DNA of 7,507 nucleotides. It comes from JAJOKK01 sp965370555 (GTDB lineage: Bacteria; Bipolaricaulota; Bipolaricaulia; UBA7950; UBA9294). The stretch spans positions 1 to 7,507 of the forward strand of contig CBDUVB010000065.1 of NCBI GenBank assembly GCA_965370555.1, written 5' to 3'. Positions 1 to 5,725 of this stretch are shown here, in pieces. A program made the position numbers and the translations under genes. Numbering within the stretch: the stretch's first letter is position 1; each line of letters starts with the position of its first letter. Under the pieces are notes generated by a model, which had not been told where the DNA came from, made no database searches, and worked only from the letters and a program-made list of their open reading frames with translations.

Positions 1-301
1 GGAGGAGTGAGAGGTTCGCGTTTTTCCAGACCGTCTTCCAGGGGAGGAGGCCGGCATTCTGCAGGATTAGGGCGACGTCGCGCCGCGGACCTGTTACCGG
101 ATTTTCACCGATCTTGATCGACCCATCGCTCGGAGGGAGTAGGCCAGCAAGGGCGAAGAGGATCGTCGTCTTTCCACACCCGGAAGGGCCGATGAAGGCA
201 AGGCTCCTCCCCGGTTCGAGGTGGAAGTCGATCTCCTTGACCGCACGTACACCCCGGTCGCCATGGCCGTAGTCTATCGTAAGAGAACGTACCTCAATCA
301 T
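1..301 (-). CDS. ABC transporter ATP-binding protein, NitT/TauT/SsuB type (N-terminal 100 codons only)
   Basis: This is the nucleotide-binding subunit of an ABC importer; it would hydrolyse ATP at the inner face of the membrane to drive uptake of the ligand captured by the binding protein encoded just upstream. Translating the minus strand from the ATG at 301 gives 100 codons before the window edge. They contain an A-loop-like aromatic residue (Tyr11), a Walker A motif GPSGCGKTT at residues 38-46 and a Q-loop region LILQNAGLLPW around Gln81. The LLPW following the Q-loop is typical of nitrate/sulfonate/taurine-type ATPases. The ABC signature and Walker B lie outside the window. The start overlaps the stop of the upstream gene by 4 bases (ATGA at 298-301), so translation is probably coupled. 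A permease gene is expected further left but is not visible. The substrate cannot be read from this part. Confidence 0.93.
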   Translation of the reverse strand, partial: MIEVRSLTIDYGHGDRGVRAVKEIDFHLEPGRSLAFIGPSGCGKTTILFALAGLLPPSDGSIKIGENPVTGPRRDVALILQNAGLLPWKTVWKNANLSLL

Positions 302-1323
302 TTCAGGAACCGGTCGGTCGTCATCTCCTCGTAAGACGGCTGCTTCCACGTGTAGCACTTGTCGTTCACCCAGGCGACAACCGCCTCGAACTGCTCTTGC
401 GCGAGCATCTGAGGCTGCGGAAAGTGAGGGATCACGAAGCTATCCATGATCCCTTCGGGGACGCTCTCATCGGTAAGGCCGGGGAAGAAGAGGGAGAGGG
501 CCTCATCGGTCCCCATTTCGATCAGTTCATCTCGACTCAGGTTGTTGATCATGTCGATAGCCTGGCGATAGATGTCGTAGAAGAGATCGATAAGTTCAGG
601 GGATCTCTCGATCACCTCGCGGCGGAAGACTAATACGCTCGGCAGGATATCCATATCATCGAAGTCCGAGAGATGGAGATACGTGCTGTTCGGATTGATC
701 TGGGGGTAGTTGCTGATGTAGGTGGTGTAGGGTTCGGGGAGGACCGCTGCGCATACCGCGCCGAGGGAGAGGAACGTCGCTATCTGCAGCATGTCGTACC
801 AGTAGGAGTAGTCCTTGTCCGGGTCGATTGTGTAGCCGTGGCTCTTGAGGAGGGTATCGATCGCGTACTCGATGTCGCTCATCTCGGTGATAGCGATCGA
901 CTTAATGGAACTCCCCCTCTCCGTCCAGCTGAGCAGCTCATCGAGCGAGCCGATATTGAAGTAGCTTGGGCAAAGGAGAGTGAGGCTCCCTGTCTGCTCG
1001 GGCTGGTAAGCTGTGCTTGTGATGACGATATCGGTCCCACTGGTGACGAGGAGGATCGCGGTAGTCACATCGCAGATCATCCCGTCGATATTCCCCGCCA
1101 TGAGGGCAAGGATTCGCGCCTGATTGTCGCTCAACCCGATCAGCTCCACATCGAGCCCTTCTTCCTCAAACAGGTTCCACCCTCGCGCAAAAGCAAGCGG
1201 GAGGGATCCCATTACAGGAGGGAGGCTCAGGCTCACCCGGGGAAGGTCGTCAGCCGCACCAGTAAGAGAGAGAACGAGCACAAAAAGAACGAAGAAACAG
1301 ACCATCTGTCGAGCTTGGGGCAT
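298..1323 (-). CDS. ABC transporter substrate-binding protein, NMT1/THI5-like (NitT/TauT family)
   Basis: A periplasmic solute-binding protein of 341 residues, a usual length for the family, which feeds the ABC importer encoded immediately downstream. Residues 1-24 form a signal peptide (hydrophobic stretch 8-22, GAA before the predicted cut). There is no lipobox cysteine, so a soluble periplasmic protein is predicted rather than a lipoprotein. Family hallmarks are LAFARGWNLFEEEGLDVEL (residues 43-61), LALMAGNIDGMICD (72-85) and LPEPYTTYI (195-203), matching the GlyXXXXXXGLDVE, AGxIDG and EPY signatures of NMT1/THI5-like binding proteins. The start is well supported: an AAGGAGG site lies just upstream of the ATG at 1323, and a promoter lies upstream of that. 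Its stop shares 4 bases with the ATPase start. Ligands in this superfamily include nitrate, sulfonates, taurine, riboflavin precursors and thiamine precursors; nothing visible chooses among them. Confidence 0.9.
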   Translation of the reverse strand: MPQARQMVCFFVLFVLVLSLTGAADDLPRVSLSLPPVMGSLPLAFARGWNLFEEEGLDVELIGLSDNQARILALMAGNIDGMICDVTTAILLVTSGTDIVITSTAYQPEQTGSLTLLCPSYFNIGSLDELLSWTERGSSIKSIAITEMSDIEYAIDTLLKSHGYTIDPDKDYSYWYDMLQIATFLSLGAVCAAVLPEPYTTYISNYPQINPNSTYLHLSDFDDMDILPSVLVFRREVIERSPELIDLFYDIYRQAIDMINNLSRDELIEMGTDEALSLFFPGLTDESVPEGIMDSFVIPHFPQPQMLAQEQFEAVVAWVNDKCYTWKQPSYEEMTTDRFLK

Positions 1324-1359
1324 TCCACTCCTCCTTATATGCCGCGAGCGTGTTCTCCG

Positions 1360-1387
1360 ATTATACCGTTCTCATCAGAATCGACAA
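1360..1387 (-). promoter_or_regulatory. Promoter of the ABC transporter operon
   Basis: Reading the minus strand, a perfect TATAAT -10 box lies at 1365-1360. A TTGTCG -35 box (4 of 6 consensus) lies at 1387-1382, with a 16-base spacer. Transcription would start near 1353, giving a leader of about 30 bases that contains the AAGGAGG ribosome site before the ATG at 1323. The position and orientation fit the binding-protein gene. Confidence 0.6.
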
Positions 1388-1448
1388 ATGGGGAGCGGTA
1401 TCGGGCAAGGGATCGTACGTGGTACCGATGGAGGGAAGAGAGTCATTC

Positions 1449-1477
1449 TTCACAACCTCTCCCAAAAGGACTATAAT
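1449..1477 (+). promoter_or_regulatory. Promoter of the three-gene unit starting at 1506
   Basis: TTCACA at 1449-1454 (5 of 6 to the -35 consensus), a 17-base spacer and a perfect TATAAT at 1472-1477 give a near-ideal sigma70-type promoter. Transcription would start near 1484, about 22 bases before the ATG at 1506, with the AGGAG ribosome site at 1492-1496 inside this short leader. It is divergent from the transporter promoter; roughly 60 bases separate the two -35 boxes. Confidence 0.7.
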
Positions 1478-1505
1478 GTGAGCGGTTATCCAGGAGGTGG
1501 GGAGA

Positions 1506-2888
1506 ATGAAAAGGAAAACCGCTTGGTTTGGGATCTTGTGCGTTGCCATGGCGTTGTTGTTGGGATCTGCTGCGCTCGGTTCTGAACAGAACTTTGTGGC
1601 GACAGAGTTTCGGTCAAACGGCGATCTGATCAGTGGCTGGTACTGGCTGCGGGATCAAGCGCTTCAACAGTATGCAGAGTGGACCTTCGAAGGGATTCCA
1701 GCGGGAGCAGAGGATCTCACCCTTGAGATCACGGCCCTGGCGACCGATCGTGCAAGCGGTGGAAGGTGGGTCTCCACAGAGTTTCGTCTGATCTACGGGT
1801 TCCCAGGTAGCGGGAAGATGGGAGGCGTCTTCGAGACGAAGATGGTCACGCTCCCCAACGTGTCGCCTCCCAATGATCCACTCGGCTACACGTGTCGGGG
1901 TGTGGTGACCATTTCCCGCTCCGCATTTCCAGCGGCTTCTACCCTCGTATTCAGGGTAGAGCGGACCTCGCCCGATGCCAACCACGTCGCATTCAACCGG
2001 GAAAGCATGATCATCCTGGTTCCGCCTGAAGAAACACATGCGCCGGAGCTCGAGGCCGTACGCCCTTCCGACTTTGTTTCAACAGGGGACTCGATTCTGG
2101 GGACCATCTGGTGTAGAAGGCCGGGTCACGCCCTCGAATGGATCTGGGGACCTCTCAACGAAGAAGGGGGCGCGATTGTCGAGGCTGTGATGAACTTCAA
2201 CCTGCTGGTAACGAACACGTTTGATGGAGGGAGCGGATTCAGCGCTTCGGTTCCGATAACCATCTTTAACCTCGATAATGAAGTAGTCGAGCTCGGCATC
2301 CTGGAGCTTACGAATACGTTTCGCCCCAAATTCAGCGGTGATACCGGAGGAATCGGGTACGCGACGAGCGGCACCTACGAGCTGAAGGACCCGGATCTCA
2401 TCCTAAATGGCTTCAGGTTGCGGCTTACCTGGCCTGCCATAGCCCCGCTGGAGACTGAAACCGCGCCGACCGGAACCACACGCCACTTTGGAGGAAACAG
2501 AGAGGGTGCTCTCTTAGCCTATATTGTCGGTTCATCAGCGCAAGGGACACAAGGGCCGCTTCAAGTCAGCCTTTACGACATCATCAGCGATCCACAGGCC
2601 TATGAGGGAAGGACAGTGCGGCTAGAAGGCGAGTTCTACGGCTGGGCGGCGGAGCTTGTCGATTGTCCACCACCGGTAACAAGGAGCGACTGGATCCTGG
2701 GTGCCGACGGATGGTACCTCTACGTCACCGGCACACTCCCCGAAGACCTGTCGCCTTGGTCCACACAGGAGTATGGGAAGGTCATTATGGTAGTCGGTGC
2801 GGTTCGCACCAAGCTGGAATCTCCGATTCAGGTCTGTCCATATATCGAGGTGCAGTCCGTCGAGGTAATGGAGGATCAAGAGAAGTAA
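1506..2888 (+). CDS. Exported protein with tandem beta-rich domains and a C-terminal OB-fold-like module, function unknown
   Basis: A 460-residue protein I do not recognise by name. Residues 1-26 are a signal peptide (MKRK, hydrophobic core 7-20). Two halves look like copies of one beta-rich domain, about residues 33-174 and 189-343. Both open with a GD-(I/L)-x-G element followed by W and an alternating EW(T/I)(F/W) strand, and both close with a F-x(0-2)-NRE segment before a hydrophobic strand (FNRESMIIL; FGGNREGALLAYI). Residues 353-455 form a separate module with DIISDPQAYEGRTVRLEGEF, an RSDWIL turn and a YGKVIMVVGAV strand, a layout I associate with small OB-fold domains of exported proteins. 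ATG 1506 is preferred over the in-frame GTG at 1497, which lies inside the AGGAGGTGG ribosome site. It is the first gene of the unit, 90 bases before the peptidase gene. The export call is firmer than the domain calls. Confidence 0.8.
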   Translation: MKRKTAWFGILCVAMALLLGSAALGSEQNFVATEFRSNGDLISGWYWLRDQALQQYAEWTFEGIPAGAEDLTLEITALATDRASGGRWVSTEFRLIYGFPGSGKMGGVFETKMVTLPNVSPPNDPLGYTCRGVVTISRSAFPAASTLVFRVERTSPDANHVAFNRESMIILVPPEETHAPELEAVRPSDFVSTGDSILGTIWCRRPGHALEWIWGPLNEEGGAIVEAVMNFNLLVTNTFDGGSGFSASVPITIFNLDNEVVELGILELTNTFRPKFSGDTGGIGYATSGTYELKDPDLILNGFRLRLTWPAIAPLETETAPTGTTRHFGGNREGALLAYIVGSSAQGTQGPLQVSLYDIISDPQAYEGRTVRLEGEFYGWAAELVDCPPPVTRSDWILGADGWYLYVTGTLPEDLSPWSTQEYGKVIMVVGAVRTKLESPIQVCPYIEVQSVEVMEDQEK

Positions 2889-2913
2889 AAGGGAGAGAGT
2901 ATCCGGAGTCCCG

Positions 2914-2936
2914 CCCTTCGCTCAAGGGACGAAGGG
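2914..2936 (+). other. Intergenic stem-loop between the first two genes of the unit
   Basis: CCCTTCG (2914-2920) and CGAAGGG (2930-2936) form a perfect 7-base-pair stem with a 9-base loop. No T-run follows, so it is a poor intrinsic terminator. It may act as an RNA processing or stability element that sets the ratio of the flanking gene products. No separate promoter is evident in the gap 2889-2978. Confidence 0.4.
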
Positions 2937-2978
2937 AATCGATAGAAGGCGTTTGCTACAAAGGAAGGAGGTGCGCAA

Positions 2979-3890
2979 ATGAAACGCATACTATTGATCG
3001 GTGTAGTGATTCTAGTCTTCGCAATAACCGTTGCAGGTGTAGCAGTGCCGGAAGAATACGTCGAAGAGATTGGTGTCGGCGATGCCGCGGGTCTATTCAT
3101 TCTTAATGTGCCCGACGCGAGTCAACCCCCGAGCAACACCCTCCATTTTCACTCGGTGGATAACTGGTGTGCTCCGCTTGCAACAGCCAATTCGATTGTG
3201 TTTCTGGACTTGGTAGTGGGCTTTGATTGGGCACATGGAGTTACCGGAGGCCTTGACCCGCTGGAGCTCAGCGAATACCTGGGATACTTCATGGCGACCA
3301 ACGGAGAGGGGAGTCCCGATAGGGAAAACGCTCGATATCATTCTTCGGGAACGCTCCGTAAGGATATCCCTCCCGGCGTGATGGAGTACGCCCGTTGGGA
3401 CCGCGATAACCTGTATGAAACCCCGCCGCCGGAGTTCAGCGAGAAGCGCGGACTAGATTGGCATAGTGAGCTTGTAGAGGGGAACGCGTGGGAGGAGCCA
3501 CTCGATTTTCTCATGGGTAGTATTGAGGAACAAATCCCTCCTGTAGCCTGTTTCACCTATTGGAACCCTGTAATTATCGAGAAGGAAGAGGTTGAGATCG
3601 GCAGCGAGAAGGTTCTTCTTTACTTTGCCGAATGGGGCGAGCATCTCTCCTCCACCCAGGTGCTGCACAAGGAGAACCCCAAGGTCCCGATCGAGGAATG
3701 GAATGAGAAAGAAGGGATAGGGCACGCGGTCACCGTAGTCGGGTTCATAAAGGGAGACCCGGATGGGGCGAGGGATCCGTTGCCGAACACACTCTGGGTG
3801 ATCGTACACGATAACTGGGCGAGCACCCCGGAGAACATCGTCATCCCCTGGGATCATGTCGCCGGGGTGGTAGTCTTTGCTCCAAGATGA
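2979..3890 (+). CDS. Exported C39-like (papain-fold) cysteine peptidase
   Basis: A 303-residue exported protein that looks like a member of the peptidase C39-like group of papain-fold enzymes. A signal peptide spans residues 1-22, with no lipobox. The probable nucleophile is Cys64 in VDNWCAPLATANSI, at the start of a helix as in the family's (D/N)WCGPT signature. The probable general base is His249 in IGHAVTVVGF, and the third polar residue is Asp278 or Asn279 in LWVIVHDNW. Differences from the usual pattern are CAP instead of CGP, no clear Gln about six residues before Cys64 (His58 is there), and about 185 residues between Cys and His, longer than in compact C39 domains; the acidic stretch at 145-245 may be an insertion. 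The start has an excellent GGAAGGAGGTG ribosome site. The stop codon overlaps the next gene by 4 bases. The substrate is unknown, and an inactive or non-peptidase relative cannot be excluded. Confidence 0.72.
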   Translation: MKRILLIGVVILVFAITVAGVAVPEEYVEEIGVGDAAGLFILNVPDASQPPSNTLHFHSVDNWCAPLATANSIVFLDLVVGFDWAHGVTGGLDPLELSEYLGYFMATNGEGSPDRENARYHSSGTLRKDIPPGVMEYARWDRDNLYETPPPEFSEKRGLDWHSELVEGNAWEEPLDFLMGSIEEQIPPVACFTYWNPVIIEKEEVEIGSEKVLLYFAEWGEHLSSTQVLHKENPKVPIEEWNEKEGIGHAVTVVGFIKGDPDGARDPLPNTLWVIVHDNWASTPENIVIPWDHVAGVVVFAPR

Positions 3891-4891
3891 CGCGTGAGGA
3901 AGGAGCGGTAACGATCGAGGGGATCGGCCGGGTGCGGCTACGTCTTATCCCGACCGAGGAGGAACTCGTCCAGGCAGAACGCGCAAAGCGGGCACGCGGG
4001 TTCTTCCTGGCGCTCATCGAATTCCTGTTAATCGAACCGTCGTTCGTGCACGAGGATTGGATACGCCTTCCCGAAGAGGTCCTGCGCCCGCTGGCACTGA
4101 CGATCGCCGAGGCGAATGGCCTTCTCCCTTTCTTTCGCCCGAAGAAAGAAAAACAGTTCTACAACGCGTTCCGCAACGCGTGGCGGATGAAGAGGTCGAG
4201 CCACAACGAGGCTATCTTTCAGCGGGCGATCGCGACGTGGAAGTCATATTTGGAAAGAGGGCTTTCCGCGGCTGCGGCTGCATACAGGAAAGGAGCGGGA
4301 GACAAAGGTAATACAATCGGACGTCTGGCGCGGGCCGGGTTCGTTCTCTCGCCGACCGCTTTGGCGAAGGGCACCAAGCACGTGGAGGATCTGGAGAAAG
4401 AGGACCTTGGATCCTACCTTGAGACGCTCTGGCCCGATGAAGATCTGGAAAAACTTGTCGATCACTGGTTCGATCTGGAACCGTTCCGCCGGCGGGAGAA
4501 GATCATCCGAGATGCCTTCTCCGCCTACTGTCGTGGGGAGTACTCCCTCGCGATCTACGGCCTCTTCCCCCAGCCAGAAGGGGTGATGTGGGACTTCCTC
4601 TCTCTCGCCAATCCGGCTGAAGCAGAGCTTGAGGAATTGATCGGCGCCCAGAACCGCATCTTCGTCACGGTGGAGGCGTTGATCCGCGAGATCTTATCCC
4701 GACTCATCGGGGAGGAAGATCTCTCCTTCTACCGGTTCGTCAAGTTCATCGAATTCGCAGATGACGGGACCTTGAATCGTCACGCCGTGGAACACGGAAC
4801 CTCGATTGCCTTTGGAACGAAACAGAACGCCCTGCGGCTGATCCTCTACCTCGATTTTGCACACTTCGTCCTCGGGAAGCTGCTAGAATAG
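3887..4891 (+). CDS. Cytoplasmic alpha-helical protein with C-terminal NRHxxxHG motif (possible HEPN-type), function unknown
   Basis: A 334-residue protein with no signal peptide or membrane segment, predicted to be mostly helical and rich in Arg, Glu and Leu. I do not recognise a named family, but the C-terminal third has a recognisable layout. Residues 214-238 read YCRGEYSLAIYGLFPQPEGVMWDFL, resembling a Y-x-x-A-(I)-x-x-L-x-P-Q-x-EG motif. Residues 297-304 are NRHAVEHG, followed by a TKQNALRLILYLDF helix. I associate this pair of motifs with bacterial hypothetical proteins, and the R-x-x-x-H pair recalls the RNase-type R-x(4-6)-H motif of HEPN domains, although the spacing is one shorter. 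The ATG sits in an ATGA overlap with the peptidase stop and has no clear ribosome site of its own, so it is probably translated by coupling. It is the last gene of the unit; the next gene has its own promoter. Confidence 0.75.
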   Translation: MTREEGAVTIEGIGRVRLRLIPTEEELVQAERAKRARGFFLALIEFLLIEPSFVHEDWIRLPEEVLRPLALTIAEANGLLPFFRPKKEKQFYNAFRNAWRMKRSSHNEAIFQRAIATWKSYLERGLSAAAAAYRKGAGDKGNTIGRLARAGFVLSPTALAKGTKHVEDLEKEDLGSYLETLWPDEDLEKLVDHWFDLEPFRRREKIIRDAFSAYCRGEYSLAIYGLFPQPEGVMWDFLSLANPAEAELEELIGAQNRIFVTVEALIREILSRLIGEEDLSFYRFVKFIEFADDGTLNRHAVEHGTSIAFGTKQNALRLILYLDFAHFVLGKLLE

Positions 4892-4938
4892 GGATCAGTG
4901 CGTAACTTTCAACTTCATTCGGAACGATTGTTTCTCGA

Positions 4939-4966
4939 TTGACATCGACCGTTTTGTTGCTACAAT
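4939..4966 (+). promoter_or_regulatory. Promoter of the toxin-antitoxin operon
   Basis: A perfect TTGACA -35 box at 4939-4944, a 16-base spacer and TACAAT at 4961-4966 (5 of 6). A TG two bases before the -10 box (4958-4959) adds an extended -10 element. Transcription would start near 4973, about 26 bases before the antitoxin ATG. This is the strongest-looking promoter in the window, as expected for an operon normally held down by its own product. Confidence 0.8.
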
Positions 4967-4972
4967 AGTAGC
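4959..4972 (+). promoter_or_regulatory. Candidate antitoxin operator over the -10 box
   Basis: GCTAC (4959-4963), a 4-base centre AATA and GTAGC (4968-4972) form a perfect inverted repeat that covers the whole -10 hexamer. Phd/YefM antitoxins are known to bind short palindromes in their own promoter and repress it, so this is a natural binding site. Binding here is inference from position and symmetry. Confidence 0.5.
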
Positions 4973-4998
4973 CATATATCAACTGTCAGAGGTGAATC

Positions 4999-5262
4999 AT
5001 GCCGTTTGTAAACGTAAGAGACCTCCATGACCGTACAGCTGAGATTTTGCGAAAGGTTGGGGAAGGAAACCCGGTCTTTGTCACCCGCTATGGGAAACCA
5101 ATCGCTGTTATCCGGGATCTTGCTGAAGAGGATCTTGAGGGGCTTGTCATGCTGACCGATCCAAAGCTACGCGAGGGCCTGGGAGAAGCTCGTGCTGATG
5201 CAGCTGCAGGACGTGTGTCTGATCTGGACGACCTGATAGCTGAAACCGCGGCCGAGCTATAG
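4999..5262 (+). CDS. Phd/YefM-family antitoxin
   Basis: An 87-residue antitoxin, the usual size, which should bind and neutralise the toxin encoded directly downstream and repress the shared promoter. The N-terminal DNA-binding part fits the family well: VNVRDLHDRTAEILRKVGEG (residues 4-23), then PVFVTRYGKPIAVI (25-38), the hallmark strand-turn-strand with RYGKP. The C-terminal part (55-87) is charged, with REGLGEARADAAAGRVSDLD-type sequence that normally wraps around the toxin. The ATG at 4999 is preceded by AGAGG at 4988-4992 with a 6-base gap. The gene ends 8 bases before the toxin start. The family call is firm; the exact partner fold (RelE versus ParE) is judged from the neighbour. Confidence 0.93.
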   Translation: MPFVNVRDLHDRTAEILRKVGEGNPVFVTRYGKPIAVIRDLAEEDLEGLVMLTDPKLREGLGEARADAAAGRVSDLDDLIAETAAEL

Positions 5263-5270
5263 GGTAAAAG

Positions 5271-5558
5271 TTGAGTTTTCAAGTCAAGGTAACACACAAA
5301 GCGAGAAGGGAACTTAGGCGTCTTCCAGCCGACCGGCGTTATCAAGTCCTTAAGGGGCTCAAGAGGCTTGAAGAAGATCCATCCCCAGATGGCGATGCAA
5401 TCAAGGCAATTGCGCAAGACCCCAAAGGGGAGTTAAGGCGGCTACGGATTGGCGACTACCGGATCTTCTTTGAGGTAGAAGAAAACGGGGTATTTGTGCT
5501 GCGATGTGTCCACCGGCAGACATTGGAGAAGGCTATACGTCAGTTGCTGCAGCGCTAG
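5271..5558 (+). CDS. RelE/ParE-superfamily toxin
   Basis: A 95-residue basic protein of the RelE/ParE superfamily. RelE members cut mRNA in the ribosome, while ParE members poison DNA gyrase. The N-terminus reads MSFQVKVTHKARRELRRLP, the usual strand followed by a helix. The core contains LRRLRIGDYRIFFEVEE (residues 55-71), the family's R-x-x-x-G-x-(Y/W)-R signature, and the last strand leads into VHRQTLEKAI (80-89). Basic residues Lys52, Arg56, Arg59 and Arg64 sit where RelE-type nucleases use positive charge. The C-terminal Tyr seen in many RelE toxins (HRxxxY) is replaced (HRQTLEKA), so activity may differ. The start is TTG at 5271; no ATG or GTG lies nearby, and the first residues align with the family. 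A weak AGGG site overlaps the antitoxin stop, which suggests coupled, lower toxin output. Confidence 0.9.
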   Translation: MSFQVKVTHKARRELRRLPADRRYQVLKGLKRLEEDPSPDGDAIKAIAQDPKGELRRLRIGDYRIFFEVEENGVFVLRCVHRQTLEKAIRQLLQR

Positions 5559-5643
5559 AAGTGTCCCACACGAGAACCCTTCAACGCCGATGGGTTTAGC
5601 ATCAAAAGGACATTCTGTTGCAAAAGCAGGCGAATTCAAGTCC

Positions 5644-5659
5644 CCTCAGGGTACTGAGG
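5644..5659 (+). other. Small perfect hairpin downstream of the toxin gene
   Basis: CCTCAG (5644-5649), loop GGTA and CTGAGG (5654-5659) form a perfect 6-base-pair hairpin, followed by only TTTGAGT. It could be a weak terminator for the toxin-antitoxin transcript. The rest of the 167-base gap 5559-5725 shows no gene I can support; a 24-codon frame from 5590 to 5664 has no ribosome site. Confidence 0.35.
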
Positions 5660-5686
5660 TTTGAGTAGGCGTTGTGTCTGAGCTTT

Positions 5687-5713
5687 TTGACTTACTCTTT
5701 GCTTCAGTATAGA
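5687..5713 (+). promoter_or_regulatory. Possible promoter of the membrane protein gene
   Basis: TTGACT at 5687-5692 (5 of 6 to the -35 consensus) is followed by TATAGA at 5708-5713 (4 of 6) with a short 15-base spacer, or by TAGACT at 5710-5715 with a 17-base spacer. Either would start transcription near 5720, only a few bases before the ATG at 5726. This would explain the missing ribosome site by near-leaderless translation, but the -10 match is modest. Confidence 0.35.
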
Positions 5714-5725
5714 CTGCATTCCACG

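Noticed and set aside
673..1476. Long plus-strand open frame opposite the binding protein gene
   Set aside because: It is antisense to a clearly recognised binding protein, has unnatural composition and lacks a credible ribosome site.
1497..1505. GTG at 1497 as the start of the first gene in the unit
   Set aside because: It lies inside the AGGAGGTGG ribosome site; the ATG at 1506 has the right spacing and begins a classic signal peptide.
1803..1826. GFPGSGKM in the exported beta-domain protein, resembling a Walker A P-loop
   Set aside because: The residue after GK is Met rather than Ser/Thr, the protein is exported, and no Walker B or other ATPase motif is present; chance resemblance in a Gly-rich turn.
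4129..4151. Perfect TTTCTTTC/GAAAGAAA hairpin inside the cytoplasmic protein gene
   Set aside because: Low-complexity purine/pyrimidine arms encoding FFRPKKEK; easily explained by coding of a Lys-rich segment, with no context for regulation.
5590..5664. A 24-codon plus-strand frame between the toxin and membrane protein genes
   Set aside because: No ribosome site, no recognisable motif, and its end overlaps the CCTCAG/CTGAGG hairpin; too little to call a gene.
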